NCBI GenBank assembly: GCA_024644745.1
Contig: JAHEHF010000002.1
Span: forward strand, 25,321-89,320
Direction: 5' to 3'
Source: Flavobacteriaceae bacterium
Lineage (GTDB): Bacteria; Bacteroidota; Bacteroidia; Flavobacteriales; Flavobacteriaceae
DNA: 64,000 bases
Shown here: positions 35,883 through 44,824 of the stretch, one piece after another
Layout: every line of letters begins with the position of its first letter
Numbering within the stretch: position 1 is the stretch's first letter
The notes under the pieces: generated by a model
Seen by the model: only the letters and a program-made list of their open reading frames with translations
What the model was told of the DNA's origin: nothing
Databases searched by the model: none
Made by a program: the position numbers and the translations under genes

Positions 35883-36386
35883 ATGAATAGAGTATTGTTA
35901 TTGGTATCTGTATTTTTCGTCATCATCGGCTGTCAAAAAGAAGCTGAACCACCCCGATACACAACGAGTTCAGCCGAAATAGAAAAGTTAAAAGCTTCGA
36001 TTGAAGCTTATGAAAACGCCGATTGGGAAAATTGGAAATTACATTATGCTGACACGGCAAAGATCTTTCAAAATCAAATTTCTCAAGGAGAAACGGTTGA
36101 TGCTATTCAAAAAAAGCACATGAATTTGATATCAAAATTATCAACCTACGGATTTTCCAGGGAACAAATGGTCATTGAGCAGATTCTGGATGATGAAGGA
36201 AGAACCTGGGTCAATTTCTGGGGTCTTTGGCGTGGTACCTTAAACGCCAATTCAAAAACCCTTGAAATTCCAGTTCACCTTACCATGCAGTTTGTAGATG
36301 GCAAGGTTGTCAAAGAATGGGGTTTTTGGAATTTTGCTCCTTTTCAGGAAGAATTAAATGCAATTGAAATGAGTGAGCAGCAATAA
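35883..36386 (+). CDS. NTF2-like/SnoaL-like lipoprotein
   Basis: 167-residue lipoprotein (lipobox VIIGC, Cys17). The mature domain (about 30-155) starts with a helix YENADWENWKLHYADTAKIF, where an Asp/His pair sits in the pocket of NTF2-like folds, and ends with MQFVDGKVVKEWGFWNF, typical of SnoaL-like domains. Enzymatic role unknown. It lies 31 bp after the duplicated secreted protein and is probably in the same transcript. Confidence 0.8.
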   Translation: MNRVLLLVSVFFVIIGCQKEAEPPRYTTSSAEIEKLKASIEAYENADWENWKLHYADTAKIFQNQISQGETVDAIQKKHMNLISKLSTYGFSREQMVIEQILDDEGRTWVNFWGLWRGTLNANSKTLEIPVHLTMQFVDGKVVKEWGFWNFAPFQEELNAIEMSEQQ

Positions 36387-36615
36387 TCGGAATAAACAGA
36401 TAATCCAAGACCTTGAACCAGATAATGCAGATGATAAACAGCTTGAGTAAACAAGCTGTAAAATAAGCCTGTTTGCCGTGATGAACGCTATCACTGATCT
36501 CATGAATTAATGGAATACCATCATGCAATAGTACGTATTTTGAAAAATTATTATAAGGGAAGGACTTCATCATACGTACTTTGCCTGAAGGAATTCGATC
36601 ATAAGATGTCATCAT
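36387..36615 (-). other. doubtful minus-strand ORF tail in a 336-bp spacer
   Basis: The spacer 36387-36722 holds only a minus-strand frame that would start at 36615 and run to 36310, ending inside the upstream lipoprotein gene (101 codons). It has a hydrophobic stretch (ACLLKLFIICIIWFKVLDYLF), but no promoter-like element, no recognisable family and a 77-bp antisense overlap. I regard it as unproven. Nothing else is seen in the spacer. Confidence 0.2.
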
Positions 36616-36722
36616 TTTAAAATTTTACTCCAATGCAGTTCAGGACATTTTTCATAATTCATGCCTCTTTAAGTCGATTCATTTTTTATTTCATTCAAAT
36701 CTTTAAGCTTAATTTAAACTAA

Positions 36723-37910
36723 ATGGCAGGTATCATCAAATCTTCAAGAATACAGTCTATTGATATTTTAAGAGGACTGGTCATGGTGATCATGGCCCTG
36801 GATCATGTGAGGGACTATTTCCATTTAGGCGCTTTTTTATACAATCCGACAGATCTTGAAACCACTACACCGGCTTTGTTTTTCACACGCTTCGTGACCC
36901 ATTTTTGCGCTCCGGTTTTTATTTTCCTTACAGGTACCTCAGCCAGCTTATTCGGTCAGCACAAAAGTAAGAAAAAGCTTTCCATATTTCTTTTCACCAG
37001 AGGGCTGTGGCTGATCTTTGTTGAAATTGTCATCATGAACTTTCTATGGTGGTTTGACCCCGCATTTGGATTCATTAATTTACAGGTCATATGGGCCATA
37101 GGACTTTGTATGATCTTTTTAGCTGCCTTGATTCATCTACCACTTAAACTACTGATTATCATTTCTTTGACCATTGTTTTTGGACACAATATGCTTGACG
37201 GAATTAGGTTTGAAGGACATGAATTAACTTCGATCCTATGGTATATTTTTCATCAGGCAGAGTTCTTGCCCCTCGGAAGCGATCATATGGTTGCATTTTA
37301 CTATCCGGTACTGCCCTGGATCGGTGTCATGGCCCTGGGCTATTGCTTTGGATTTTTATATCACAAAGGATTTGCGCAGGAATTGCGCAAGAAATATTTG
37401 ATTGGGCTGGGGCTCATCACAATTTCACTTTTTTTGGTAATCAGATTAATTAATGTATATGGGGATATGATGCCATGGAGTCTTCAGAAAGATTCCTTGT
37501 ACACACTGATGTCATTCATAAATGTTTCCAAATACCCTCCCTCCTTGCTTTTTATCCTGATTACGATTGGACCTACTTTCCTTGTCTTATATATTCTTGA
37601 AAATATAAATTCAAAAATCACGGATTTCTTGCTGGTCTTCGGACGTGTTCCATTTTTCTATTATGTGCTCCATGTATTTTTCATACATTTGGCTGCGCTA
37701 TTGACCTTGGCCGCAATGGGAGATGACTGGACCCTCATGGTCATGGACAAGGAAACCTTTACCACGAACAAAATGGCCAATTACGGTTATTCTCTTTGGG
37801 TTGTCTATTTTGTATGGATCATGATCGTCGCTTTGTTGTATCCATTCAGTAAAAAATACATGACCTATAAACTCAGAAACAAAGAAAAATGGTGGCTGAG
37901 TTATTTATAA
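36723..37910 (+). CDS. heparan-alpha-glucosaminide N-acetyltransferase-like (DUF1624) membrane protein
   Basis: 395-residue polytopic membrane protein with about ten helices. The N-terminal motif SIDILRGLVMVIMALDHVRDYF is the hallmark of the HGSNAT/DUF1624 family, including the conserved Asp-His pair (ALDH) thought to take part in acetyl transfer from cytosolic acetyl-CoA to an extracytoplasmic sugar amine. FYYPVLPWIGVMALGY is another conserved block. Substrate unknown; location two genes before a sulfatase would be compatible with a sulfated or aminated glycan. Confidence 0.85.
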   Translation: MAGIIKSSRIQSIDILRGLVMVIMALDHVRDYFHLGAFLYNPTDLETTTPALFFTRFVTHFCAPVFIFLTGTSASLFGQHKSKKKLSIFLFTRGLWLIFVEIVIMNFLWWFDPAFGFINLQVIWAIGLCMIFLAALIHLPLKLLIIISLTIVFGHNMLDGIRFEGHELTSILWYIFHQAEFLPLGSDHMVAFYYPVLPWIGVMALGYCFGFLYHKGFAQELRKKYLIGLGLITISLFLVIRLINVYGDMMPWSLQKDSLYTLMSFINVSKYPPSLLFILITIGPTFLVLYILENINSKITDFLLVFGRVPFFYYVLHVFFIHLAALLTLAAMGDDWTLMVMDKETFTTNKMANYGYSLWVVYFVWIMIVALLYPFSKKYMTYKLRNKEKWWLSYL

Positions 37911-37920
37911 ATGCCTTAGC

Positions 37921-37935
37921 TGACAAATATGTCAA
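37921..37935. promoter_or_regulatory. candidate Crp/Fnr-type site upstream of the TPR lipoprotein
   Basis: TGACAAATATGTCAA has arms TGACA/TGTCA around AATA, similar to the perfect TTGACATATGTCAA palindrome at 48238. It lies 47 bp before the ATG at 37982. Confidence 0.33.
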
Positions 37936-37981
37936 AATTTTGTAAATCGAATCTGATGAATTTTTTAAATATAACTTTCCC

Positions 37982-39496
37982 ATGAAAAAATTATTGATCC
38001 TTTTAGTTGTCTGTACTTTCTCCTGTAATAAACAGAAAATCGAAGAAAGTTATTTGGGTATTGTTAACATTGAAGTTACAGGAAATAAAGAAGCTGTTGC
38101 ACATTTTGAAAAGGGATTGCTGTTATTGCATAGTTTCGAATACTACGACTCAAGAGAATCTTTCAGAAAAGCCTCTGAGGCAGACCCGAACATGGCTATG
38201 GCCTATTGGGGTGAGGCCATGACTTACAACCATAGTCTGTGGCACGAACAAAATTTTGATCAAGGTATGGCTGCGGTTCAAAAACTCAATTCAGTTCATT
38301 CTGAAGCCCCTTCAACAGCCCTTGAAAAAGACTTCATAAAGGCCGTGAAAATTTTGTATGAATCAGATTCTGTAAAGATCAAACGGGACAAAAATTATGC
38401 TGATTTCATGCAGACCCTCAGTCAGAAATATCCTGATAATCATGAGATTGCTGCCTTTTATGCACTTTCTCTCTTAGGTTCCATTTCAGACGGACGCGAT
38501 GTTGAAACATATGGAAAAGGAGCAAAAATTGCCAAGGGTATTCTCGAGGAGAATCCGAACCATCCCGGGGCACTTCACTACCTGATCCATTCTTATGACG
38601 ATCCTGACCATGCATCATTGGCCTTGTCGGCTGCTGACGCTTATTCTGTAGTTGCACCCGATGCGAGTCACGCCTTGCACATGCCTTCGCATATCTATGT
38701 GGCACTGGGTATGTGGGACAAGGTAGTGAGCAGCAATGAAAACTCCTACCAGGCAAGTTTGAACAGAATGAACGCCAAAAATCTTTCCAATGATGCCCGT
38801 GGCTATCATGCCTACCACTGGCTGGAATACGGATACCTCCAGCAAGGGAGAATCGATGATGCCAAAAAACTTGTAGAAGACATGGAAACTTATGCCCTTG
38901 AAACCCCTTCGGTAAGAGCCAGGGCCCATATGGTTTACCTCAAGGGAACCTACCTGGTCGAAAGCGAAGACTGGGAAGGCGAGATCGCTGATATTCCCGT
39001 TGGAATTGATGACCTGAATTTATCGGTAAGATCACAGTATCGATTTTTGGAAGGTATGAAAGCCTTTAAGGACAAGGATAAAAGCAAAATCGACACCCTG
39101 ATCATGACCATGAGAAAAGAACTTGACAAAGAGACCTATCTGGTTACCTATGACAATGCCGCATTTTGTTCTGGCGCTGATCGCAATGAGACTTCTCCAT
39201 CTATGCTGGTGGAGTCAGAGATCATGATGTACCAGCTCAAGGCACTTAAAAGCTGGCTCGAAAATGATACAGAAACAACTGAAACCTATTTAAAAAAGAC
39301 GATTGAGCTTGAAAATGGGCTGAGCTACAGTTATGGTCCTCCGGTAATTCAGAAACCGACGCATGAATTATATGCCGACTGGTTGTTAGAGGTCGACAGA
39401 GGCCCGGAAGCTTTTGAGCAATACGAGTTAACACTGAAAAGGGCGCCTAAAAGACGAAAAGCTTTACAGGGTATGACTAAAATTCAAAAAGCATAA
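37982..39496 (+). CDS. TPR-repeat lipoprotein
   Basis: 504-residue lipoprotein (lipobox TFSC, Cys15) with tetratricopeptide repeats over most of its length. AVAHFEKGLLLLHSFEYYDS and REASEADPNMAMAYWGEAM-like blocks (here FRKASEADPNMAMAYWGEAM) recur, with the histidine-rich stretch HPGALHYLIHSYDDPDHA and ALHMPSHIY near the middle. This family of Bacteroidota/Acidobacteria proteins has no known function; TPRs usually mediate protein contacts at the membrane. Its stop is 25 bp before the sulfatase start, so the two are likely co-transcribed. Confidence 0.8.
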   Translation: MKKLLILLVVCTFSCNKQKIEESYLGIVNIEVTGNKEAVAHFEKGLLLLHSFEYYDSRESFRKASEADPNMAMAYWGEAMTYNHSLWHEQNFDQGMAAVQKLNSVHSEAPSTALEKDFIKAVKILYESDSVKIKRDKNYADFMQTLSQKYPDNHEIAAFYALSLLGSISDGRDVETYGKGAKIAKGILEENPNHPGALHYLIHSYDDPDHASLALSAADAYSVVAPDASHALHMPSHIYVALGMWDKVVSSNENSYQASLNRMNAKNLSNDARGYHAYHWLEYGYLQQGRIDDAKKLVEDMETYALETPSVRARAHMVYLKGTYLVESEDWEGEIADIPVGIDDLNLSVRSQYRFLEGMKAFKDKDKSKIDTLIMTMRKELDKETYLVTYDNAAFCSGADRNETSPSMLVESEIMMYQLKALKSWLENDTETTETYLKKTIELENGLSYSYGPPVIQKPTHELYADWLLEVDRGPEAFEQYELTLKRAPKRRKALQGMTKIQKA

Positions 39497-39521
39497 CTTG
39501 CCTCGGATACATTTTCATAAC

Positions 39522-41195
39522 ATGAATCTGAACATGATCTCTGTAATCAGCAAAGGACCTGATCAAAATACATGGCTTATTTTTGCTGTTGCAGCCCTAT
39601 TCCTTTACGGATCATTTCGTGAAAAGGATGTTCATGAACCAGGGGAAAAACCACCTAACATTCTGCTTCTTGTTGCAGATGACCTCGGATATGCCGATCT
39701 TGGTTGTTACGGGGGTGATATAGAGACGCCCAATATAGATCAGTTATCATACAATGGTCTTAGATTCAGCAGATTTCATACGGCACCTTATTGTGCCCCA
39801 TCAAGGGCCATGCTGCTGTCTGGGAACGACAGCCATATAGCGGGAATGGGATCTCAGGATCTTGTAACAGATGAATTTGGTTATGAAGGCAGCCTGAGTG
39901 ACAGAATCGCAACACTTCCACAGGTATTGAGAAACGCGGGTTACCAGAACTATATAGCGGGTAAATGGCACCTGGGTTTTAAACCTGAAAACAACCCGCA
40001 TCAAAAAGGCTTTGACCGTTCTTTTGTGAATTTGTACGGAGAAGGAACACATTATAACGATCAGGGATGGAATGAAGAGAATCCCTATACACGATATACG
40101 GAGAATGGAAGACCCGTCAAATGGAAAAAAGGGAAATACTCGACAGATTTATATACAGACAAACTGATTCAGTTCATAGAATTTGACAGGGAAGCTAAAA
40201 AACCTTTTTTCGCCATGGCAAGCTATACTGCACCACACTGGCCTCTGCAGGTGGATGAAAAATACTGGAAAAAGTACAAGGGCAGGTATGATGAGGGATA
40301 TGAAAAATTAAAAGAAAGAAGGTTTAAAAGTCTCAAAAAAGCCGGGTTGATTCCCGAAAATGCCCAATTACCTCCGAGTCTCAAAAAAATAATACCATGG
40401 GATTCCCTGGATCCGATGGAACAAAAAGTGGAGGCAAGGAAAATGGAGCTCTACGCAGGCATGGTTGACAATCTTGATTACAACATTGGGCGACTTATCG
40501 ATTACCTTAAAGATATTGGTGAATTTGAAAATACGATCATTGTTTTCATGTCTGACAATGGGGCTGCCGGGGAAGATTTTTACCACCACCCCCATTACGG
40601 GCCTTATGTGAGGAAATATTTCAATGAAGATTATGAAAATATGGGCAAGCCTGATTCATTTATTTCATACGGTCCTCAATGGGCCGAAGCAGGTTCATCC
40701 CCGTTTTTGTATTTTAAAGCTTTTACTACCGAAGGAGGCATGATCGCTCCAATGATCATCAGTGGGCCCGGACTGGCCCATAAAAATAATATGATACACG
40801 ACTTTACGACGGTTATGGATCTGGCCCCGACCTTTTATGAGCTGGCGAAGACGACTTATCCTAAGCGGTTCATGGGTAAAGAGGTTTACCCCCTCAAGGG
40901 CACTTCTCTGCTTCCCAGGCTAGAGGGAAGCCCATCTTCGGTTCACGGACCTGATTATGTCTTCGGTTTCGAACACAGGAATTTGGCCATGCTCAGAAAA
41001 GGTGACTGGAAAATTCTTAATCTGCAAAGGCCTTTACAGAAAAAGAATTTCAAATTGTATAATCTTAAAAGGGACCTGGCAGAGCAGCAAGACCTGAGAG
41101 ATGAAGAAAAGGAAAAATACAGGGAACTATTAAGCGAATGGGATCTTTTCGCCAGTGAAATCAGGCTGCAGGTTCCCACCCCCCTGCCCGACTAA
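39522..41195 (+). CDS. arylsulfatase (type I sulfatase)
   Basis: Formylglycine-dependent sulfatase of about 557 residues. Cys91 in CAPSR is the residue converted to formylglycine, followed by the rest of the signature (AMLLSG and GKWHLG). Metal-binding residues lie in LLVADDLGYADLG and FMSDNGAAGE. I choose the ATG at 39522, which gives an N-terminal hydrophobic segment (about 17-30) as a signal or anchor; a TTG at 39498 is the alternative. Insert regions and the HGPDYVFGFEH end are like arylsulfatases acting on small or polymeric sulfate esters. No sulfatase-maturing enzyme is encoded nearby. Confidence 0.93.
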   Translation: MNLNMISVISKGPDQNTWLIFAVAALFLYGSFREKDVHEPGEKPPNILLLVADDLGYADLGCYGGDIETPNIDQLSYNGLRFSRFHTAPYCAPSRAMLLSGNDSHIAGMGSQDLVTDEFGYEGSLSDRIATLPQVLRNAGYQNYIAGKWHLGFKPENNPHQKGFDRSFVNLYGEGTHYNDQGWNEENPYTRYTENGRPVKWKKGKYSTDLYTDKLIQFIEFDREAKKPFFAMASYTAPHWPLQVDEKYWKKYKGRYDEGYEKLKERRFKSLKKAGLIPENAQLPPSLKKIIPWDSLDPMEQKVEARKMELYAGMVDNLDYNIGRLIDYLKDIGEFENTIIVFMSDNGAAGEDFYHHPHYGPYVRKYFNEDYENMGKPDSFISYGPQWAEAGSSPFLYFKAFTTEGGMIAPMIISGPGLAHKNNMIHDFTTVMDLAPTFYELAKTTYPKRFMGKEVYPLKGTSLLPRLEGSPSSVHGPDYVFGFEHRNLAMLRKGDWKILNLQRPLQKKNFKLYNLKRDLAEQQDLRDEEKEKYRELLSEWDLFASEIRLQVPTPLPD

Positions 41196-41346
41196 AATAC
41201 CCTCCACAACCTTTTTTTAAAGTTTAAAATTCTATATATTTACCCCGAAACATTCATCATGGTTATGTTGTTTTCCCGGGTTTATTTGAGGCCGAAAATG
41301 ATATTGCAATGAAAGAACAGTTTACTCAAGTACAGGTCAGCAACAT

Positions 41347-41913
41347 ATGGACAGAAGAAAAGCCCTGAAGCATTTAGGCATACTATCGGGAGGCATGGTC
41401 ATGCTTTCTTCCTGTGATTTTACAAAAGAAAAAGTTAGTTTGACTCTCAACAAGCTCAGGATCACAGAAAGCCAGGAAACATTAATGAAAGAATTGGCAG
41501 AAACCATCCTTCCACAAGGCAACCTGCCGGGTGCCCTGGATCTTGAGGTGCATGATTTTATATGGATCATGGTTGATGATTGTCTGAAAAACGATATCCA
41601 GCAATCCTATCTCGAGGGTATGAAAAATTTTAACAATAAGTTTAAGGCACTTACAGGACAATCATTCCACAGATCAAAACAACAGGATCGGGTAAAAGCA
41701 CTTCAGTCAATTGTAAACAGGGAGGTGAGTCCCTCAGATCAGGGGAACAGAGATGTGCTGAACTTTGTCGAAATCACGAAAAGCTTTACGATCCTAGGCT
41801 ATATGAAATCAGAATATATCATGACTGAAGTTATGCCTTACAGCCTTGTTCCGGGCTCCTACGGAACTTGTGAAACAATTGATAATGATAAAAGAATCAA
41901 TGTAAATGGCTAA
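41347..41913 (+). CDS. gluconate 2-dehydrogenase subunit 3-like Tat-exported subunit
   Basis: 188-residue small subunit of membrane FAD sugar/alcohol dehydrogenases. The N-terminus has a twin-arginine motif (DRRKALKHL) and hydrophobic segment ending in lipobox LSSC (about 24), so it is exported folded and lipid-anchored. The gluconate dehydrogenase subunit 3 domain spans about 35-175. It overlaps the GMC oxidoreductase gene by 8 bp; that protein has no signal peptide and probably crosses the membrane attached to this subunit. Confidence 0.9.
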   Translation: MDRRKALKHLGILSGGMVMLSSCDFTKEKVSLTLNKLRITESQETLMKELAETILPQGNLPGALDLEVHDFIWIMVDDCLKNDIQQSYLEGMKNFNNKFKALTGQSFHRSKQQDRVKALQSIVNREVSPSDQGNRDVLNFVEITKSFTILGYMKSEYIMTEVMPYSLVPGSYGTCETIDNDKRINVNG

Positions 41914-43612
41914 TTTCAATATTGATGCGAACGCATCCAATACCTTTGATGTGATCGTAATAGGATCGGGAATGAGCGGAGGCTGGGCAGCCAAGGAGTT
42001 TTGTGAAAAAGGACTTAAAACACTGGTCCTTGAAAGAGGCAGAGAAGTAAAACACAATGCCAATTACCCGACCACGAATATGAATCCATGGGAATTCAAA
42101 CACAGGGGCAGCCTTCCGGAAGACATCATCAAAGAAAATCCTATTGCCAGCAGGTGCTATGTATTCAAGGAAGACGCCGCACAGTTTGTGGTTAAAGATA
42201 AGGAGCACCCTTATATTCAGGAAAAACCATTCGACTGGGTCAAGGGGTATCAAACCGGTGGAAAATCGCTGCTTTGGGCAAGGCAAACTCAAAGAATAAG
42301 CGATTATGACTTCGAAGGTCCCGCAAGAGATGGTTTCGCAGTTGACTGGCCCATCAGGTACAAAGATATTGCTCCCTGGTACAGCCACGTTGAAAAGTTT
42401 GTTGGAATTGCCGGAGATCATGACGGACTTGACATTTTACCCGATGGAGAATTTTTACCGGGGATGGGGCTTAACTGTATAGAAGAACATTTTAAAAATT
42501 CCCTGGCGAAAAACTATGCGAACCGGCATGTGATCAGCGGAAGGTGCGCCCATATCACTGAAAATCGGGATATCCTCATTCAACAGGGCCGAAGCCGATG
42601 CCAGTACAGAAACCTGTGCCAGAGAGGCTGCCCTTTTGGAGGTTATTTCAGCAGCAATTCGAGTACCCTGCCCTGGGCCATGAAAACAGGAAACATGAGT
42701 CTAATTCATGATACTGTGGTCCATTCCATCCTTTATGATGAGCAAAAAGGAAAAGCGACCGGGGTAATGGTCATCAATTCCCGTAACGGGGAAACCAGGG
42801 AATACTTTGCAGATACAATTTTTGTAAATGCCGGAACAATGAATACGAATTTGATCTTGATGAATTCAACCTCAAACAGATTTCCACAAGGATTGGGCAA
42901 CGATAACGGATTGCTTGGTAAATTTGTAGCCTTTCACAATTACAGGGCACTTTTATACGCAGAATTTGAAGGATTTCCAGATAAACATACAACAGGCAGA
43001 GAACCAACCAACGCTTATATTCCAAGATTCAGAAACGTCAAAAAACAAGAGACCGATTTTCTGAGGGGTTATGCCACAAGTTTTAGTGCGTACAGACAAA
43101 TTATTCAGGATCAAAGCGGATTTGGCGAAGAATTAAAAGCGGGACTTTTGAATCCAAGTTTCGGTCCCTGGAAAGTCAGGGCGCACATGATGGGAGAAAC
43201 CATACCCAAGGCCTCAAACCAGGTTTCACTCGACAACTCTAAAACAGATGACTGGGGCATGCCGCTATTGAAAATAGATGTTGCCTATGACGATAATGAT
43301 GAAAGGATGATCCAAGATTTTCATGAACAGTTTACGGAAATGTATGAAAAGGCAGGATTTAAAAATATAAGGAAACATGACACGAAACAAGCCCCGGGAC
43401 TGGATATTCATGAAATGGGGGGTGTCAGGATGGGGAATGACCCCAAAACTTCATTGCTCAACAAATGGAACCAGTTGCACAACTGTAAAAATGTTTATGT
43501 CACAGATGGTTCGTGCATGACCTCAACGGCGACCCAAAATCCTTCTCTTACCTATATGGCCCTCACGGCACGGGCCTGTGATCATGCCCTTCGTGAATCC
43601 AAAAAAGCTTAA
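41906..43612 (+). CDS. FAD-dependent GMC oxidoreductase, glucose/glucoside dehydrogenase type
   Basis: 568-residue catalytic subunit. FAD dinucleotide motif GSGMSGGWAAKEF is at about 19-31. A cysteine cluster Cys232-x5-Cys238-x3-Cys242 has the same spacing as the [3Fe-4S] ligands reported for bacterial FAD glucose dehydrogenase. The GMC C-terminal block TATQNPSLTYMALTARA holds the active site. No export signal; it would ride with the 8-bp-overlapping subunit 3. Expected to oxidise a sugar or glycoside (C1 or C3 position) in the periplasm and pass electrons to a c-type cytochrome, which is not encoded next to it. Confidence 0.9.
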   Translation: MANFNIDANASNTFDVIVIGSGMSGGWAAKEFCEKGLKTLVLERGREVKHNANYPTTNMNPWEFKHRGSLPEDIIKENPIASRCYVFKEDAAQFVVKDKEHPYIQEKPFDWVKGYQTGGKSLLWARQTQRISDYDFEGPARDGFAVDWPIRYKDIAPWYSHVEKFVGIAGDHDGLDILPDGEFLPGMGLNCIEEHFKNSLAKNYANRHVISGRCAHITENRDILIQQGRSRCQYRNLCQRGCPFGGYFSSNSSTLPWAMKTGNMSLIHDTVVHSILYDEQKGKATGVMVINSRNGETREYFADTIFVNAGTMNTNLILMNSTSNRFPQGLGNDNGLLGKFVAFHNYRALLYAEFEGFPDKHTTGREPTNAYIPRFRNVKKQETDFLRGYATSFSAYRQIIQDQSGFGEELKAGLLNPSFGPWKVRAHMMGETIPKASNQVSLDNSKTDDWGMPLLKIDVAYDDNDERMIQDFHEQFTEMYEKAGFKNIRKHDTKQAPGLDIHEMGGVRMGNDPKTSLLNKWNQLHNCKNVYVTDGSCMTSTATQNPSLTYMALTARACDHALRESKKA

Positions 43613-43782
43613 AGGCATCGGGTAATTGTATTTAAAAACTGGGATAAATCCTCATTTTTGAAAGCATCAACCCGGTAATTTGAGCTCAGATCATTAAATT
43701 TTTTGAGCAAGCATTTCATGATTGTGATCCGTGGTTTATTGTTTTACCCTTTTTTCTGTTTATTTTTACAAAAAGCCCCAAC

Positions 43783-44760
43783 ATGAGAAAATCAATAACC
43801 TGCCTGTTTTGTTTCTTGACTTTTTTTTCATTTGCCCAGCAACAAGAGTTAAAACTCGCTGCAGATGTATGGCCCCCATTTACGAATGAAGAAGGTGAAA
43901 AGTCTATCCTTTCTGATCTTGTTCAGGAAGCCCTGATGCGAATTGACGTCGCATCAACCTTGGAAATCGTGTCTTTCACTGAAGTCCTTGAGGAGTTGCA
44001 TTCAGGGAAGTTTGATGGCAGCCCCGGATTATGGACAAGCAAAGAACGTCGGAAAAAATATTATTATTCAAAACCCTATCTCTACAATCAGCTGGTTCTG
44101 GTGGGTCGCAAAGGATCAGACGTGAGCGCCGTTTCATTTAAAGACCTGGGCGGGAAAAAAATAGGTGTGATCAACAATTATGCCTATGGAGATTTTGACA
44201 AGAACGAAGAAATTGAGATTGTTCCCGGTATCAGTAATCAAAAAAATCTTGAAAACCTCTTGTCAGATAAAATTGACTACATGCTTGTTGATGCGTTGCT
44301 GATTCAATACATGTTAAAGTATCAGCTCAATGACGTTTCCCAGCACCTCGCTATCGGGCAAAAACCCTTATTGGTCAAATCCCTTCATTTGGCATTGAGT
44401 AAAAAACTTGAAGGCGCTGAAGAAATCCTCGAACGCTTTGATCAGGAAATCATTGAAATGATTGCAGACGGAAGTTTTAATGAGCTGCTCGAATTAAACT
44501 GGGTTAAAGCTGATGTTGACGGAGACGGCAATATGGAGCTGGTTTTGGGAAGCAATATGGCAGGTACCTCAGCACCTCAGAACATATACGGGCTGATGAT
44601 GGACAATTCATATAAAGATCAAAAAAACGGGCCCACGCGTTATTATATAGACGGGAAACTATATGAAGACTGGGACAATGTTCCCAAAAGTTATAAACTT
44701 GACCTGGTTGAAGACAAAACCCCAAGCGAAGAAGATGCTTATATCAGACTCGATTTCTAA
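43783..44760 (+). CDS. orphan solute-binding protein with EF-hand-like loop
   Basis: 325-residue secreted protein (signal peptide about 1-18, ending SFAQ). A bacterial extracellular solute-binding family 3 domain (about 22-240) includes WPPFTNEEG and the substrate-loop segment GSPGLWTSKERRKKYYYSKPYLYNQ-like region. It is followed by a tail with Asp244, Asp246, Asp248, Asn250 and Glu252, a DxDxDGNxE calcium-type loop, and about 70 further residues. No ABC permease or ATPase gene lies nearby, so it may act in sensing or as part of a different complex. Amino-acid-like ligands are usual for the family. Confidence 0.8.
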   Translation: MRKSITCLFCFLTFFSFAQQQELKLAADVWPPFTNEEGEKSILSDLVQEALMRIDVASTLEIVSFTEVLEELHSGKFDGSPGLWTSKERRKKYYYSKPYLYNQLVLVGRKGSDVSAVSFKDLGGKKIGVINNYAYGDFDKNEEIEIVPGISNQKNLENLLSDKIDYMLVDALLIQYMLKYQLNDVSQHLAIGQKPLLVKSLHLALSKKLEGAEEILERFDQEIIEMIADGSFNELLELNWVKADVDGDGNMELVLGSNMAGTSAPQNIYGLMMDNSYKDQKNGPTRYYIDGKLYEDWDNVPKSYKLDLVEDKTPSEEDAYIRLDF

Positions 44761-44824
44761 ATCGCTGTTCGAACAGAATGAAAATCCGGATAACTGATCA
44801 TGAACTAGATTAATACCAAAGCAC

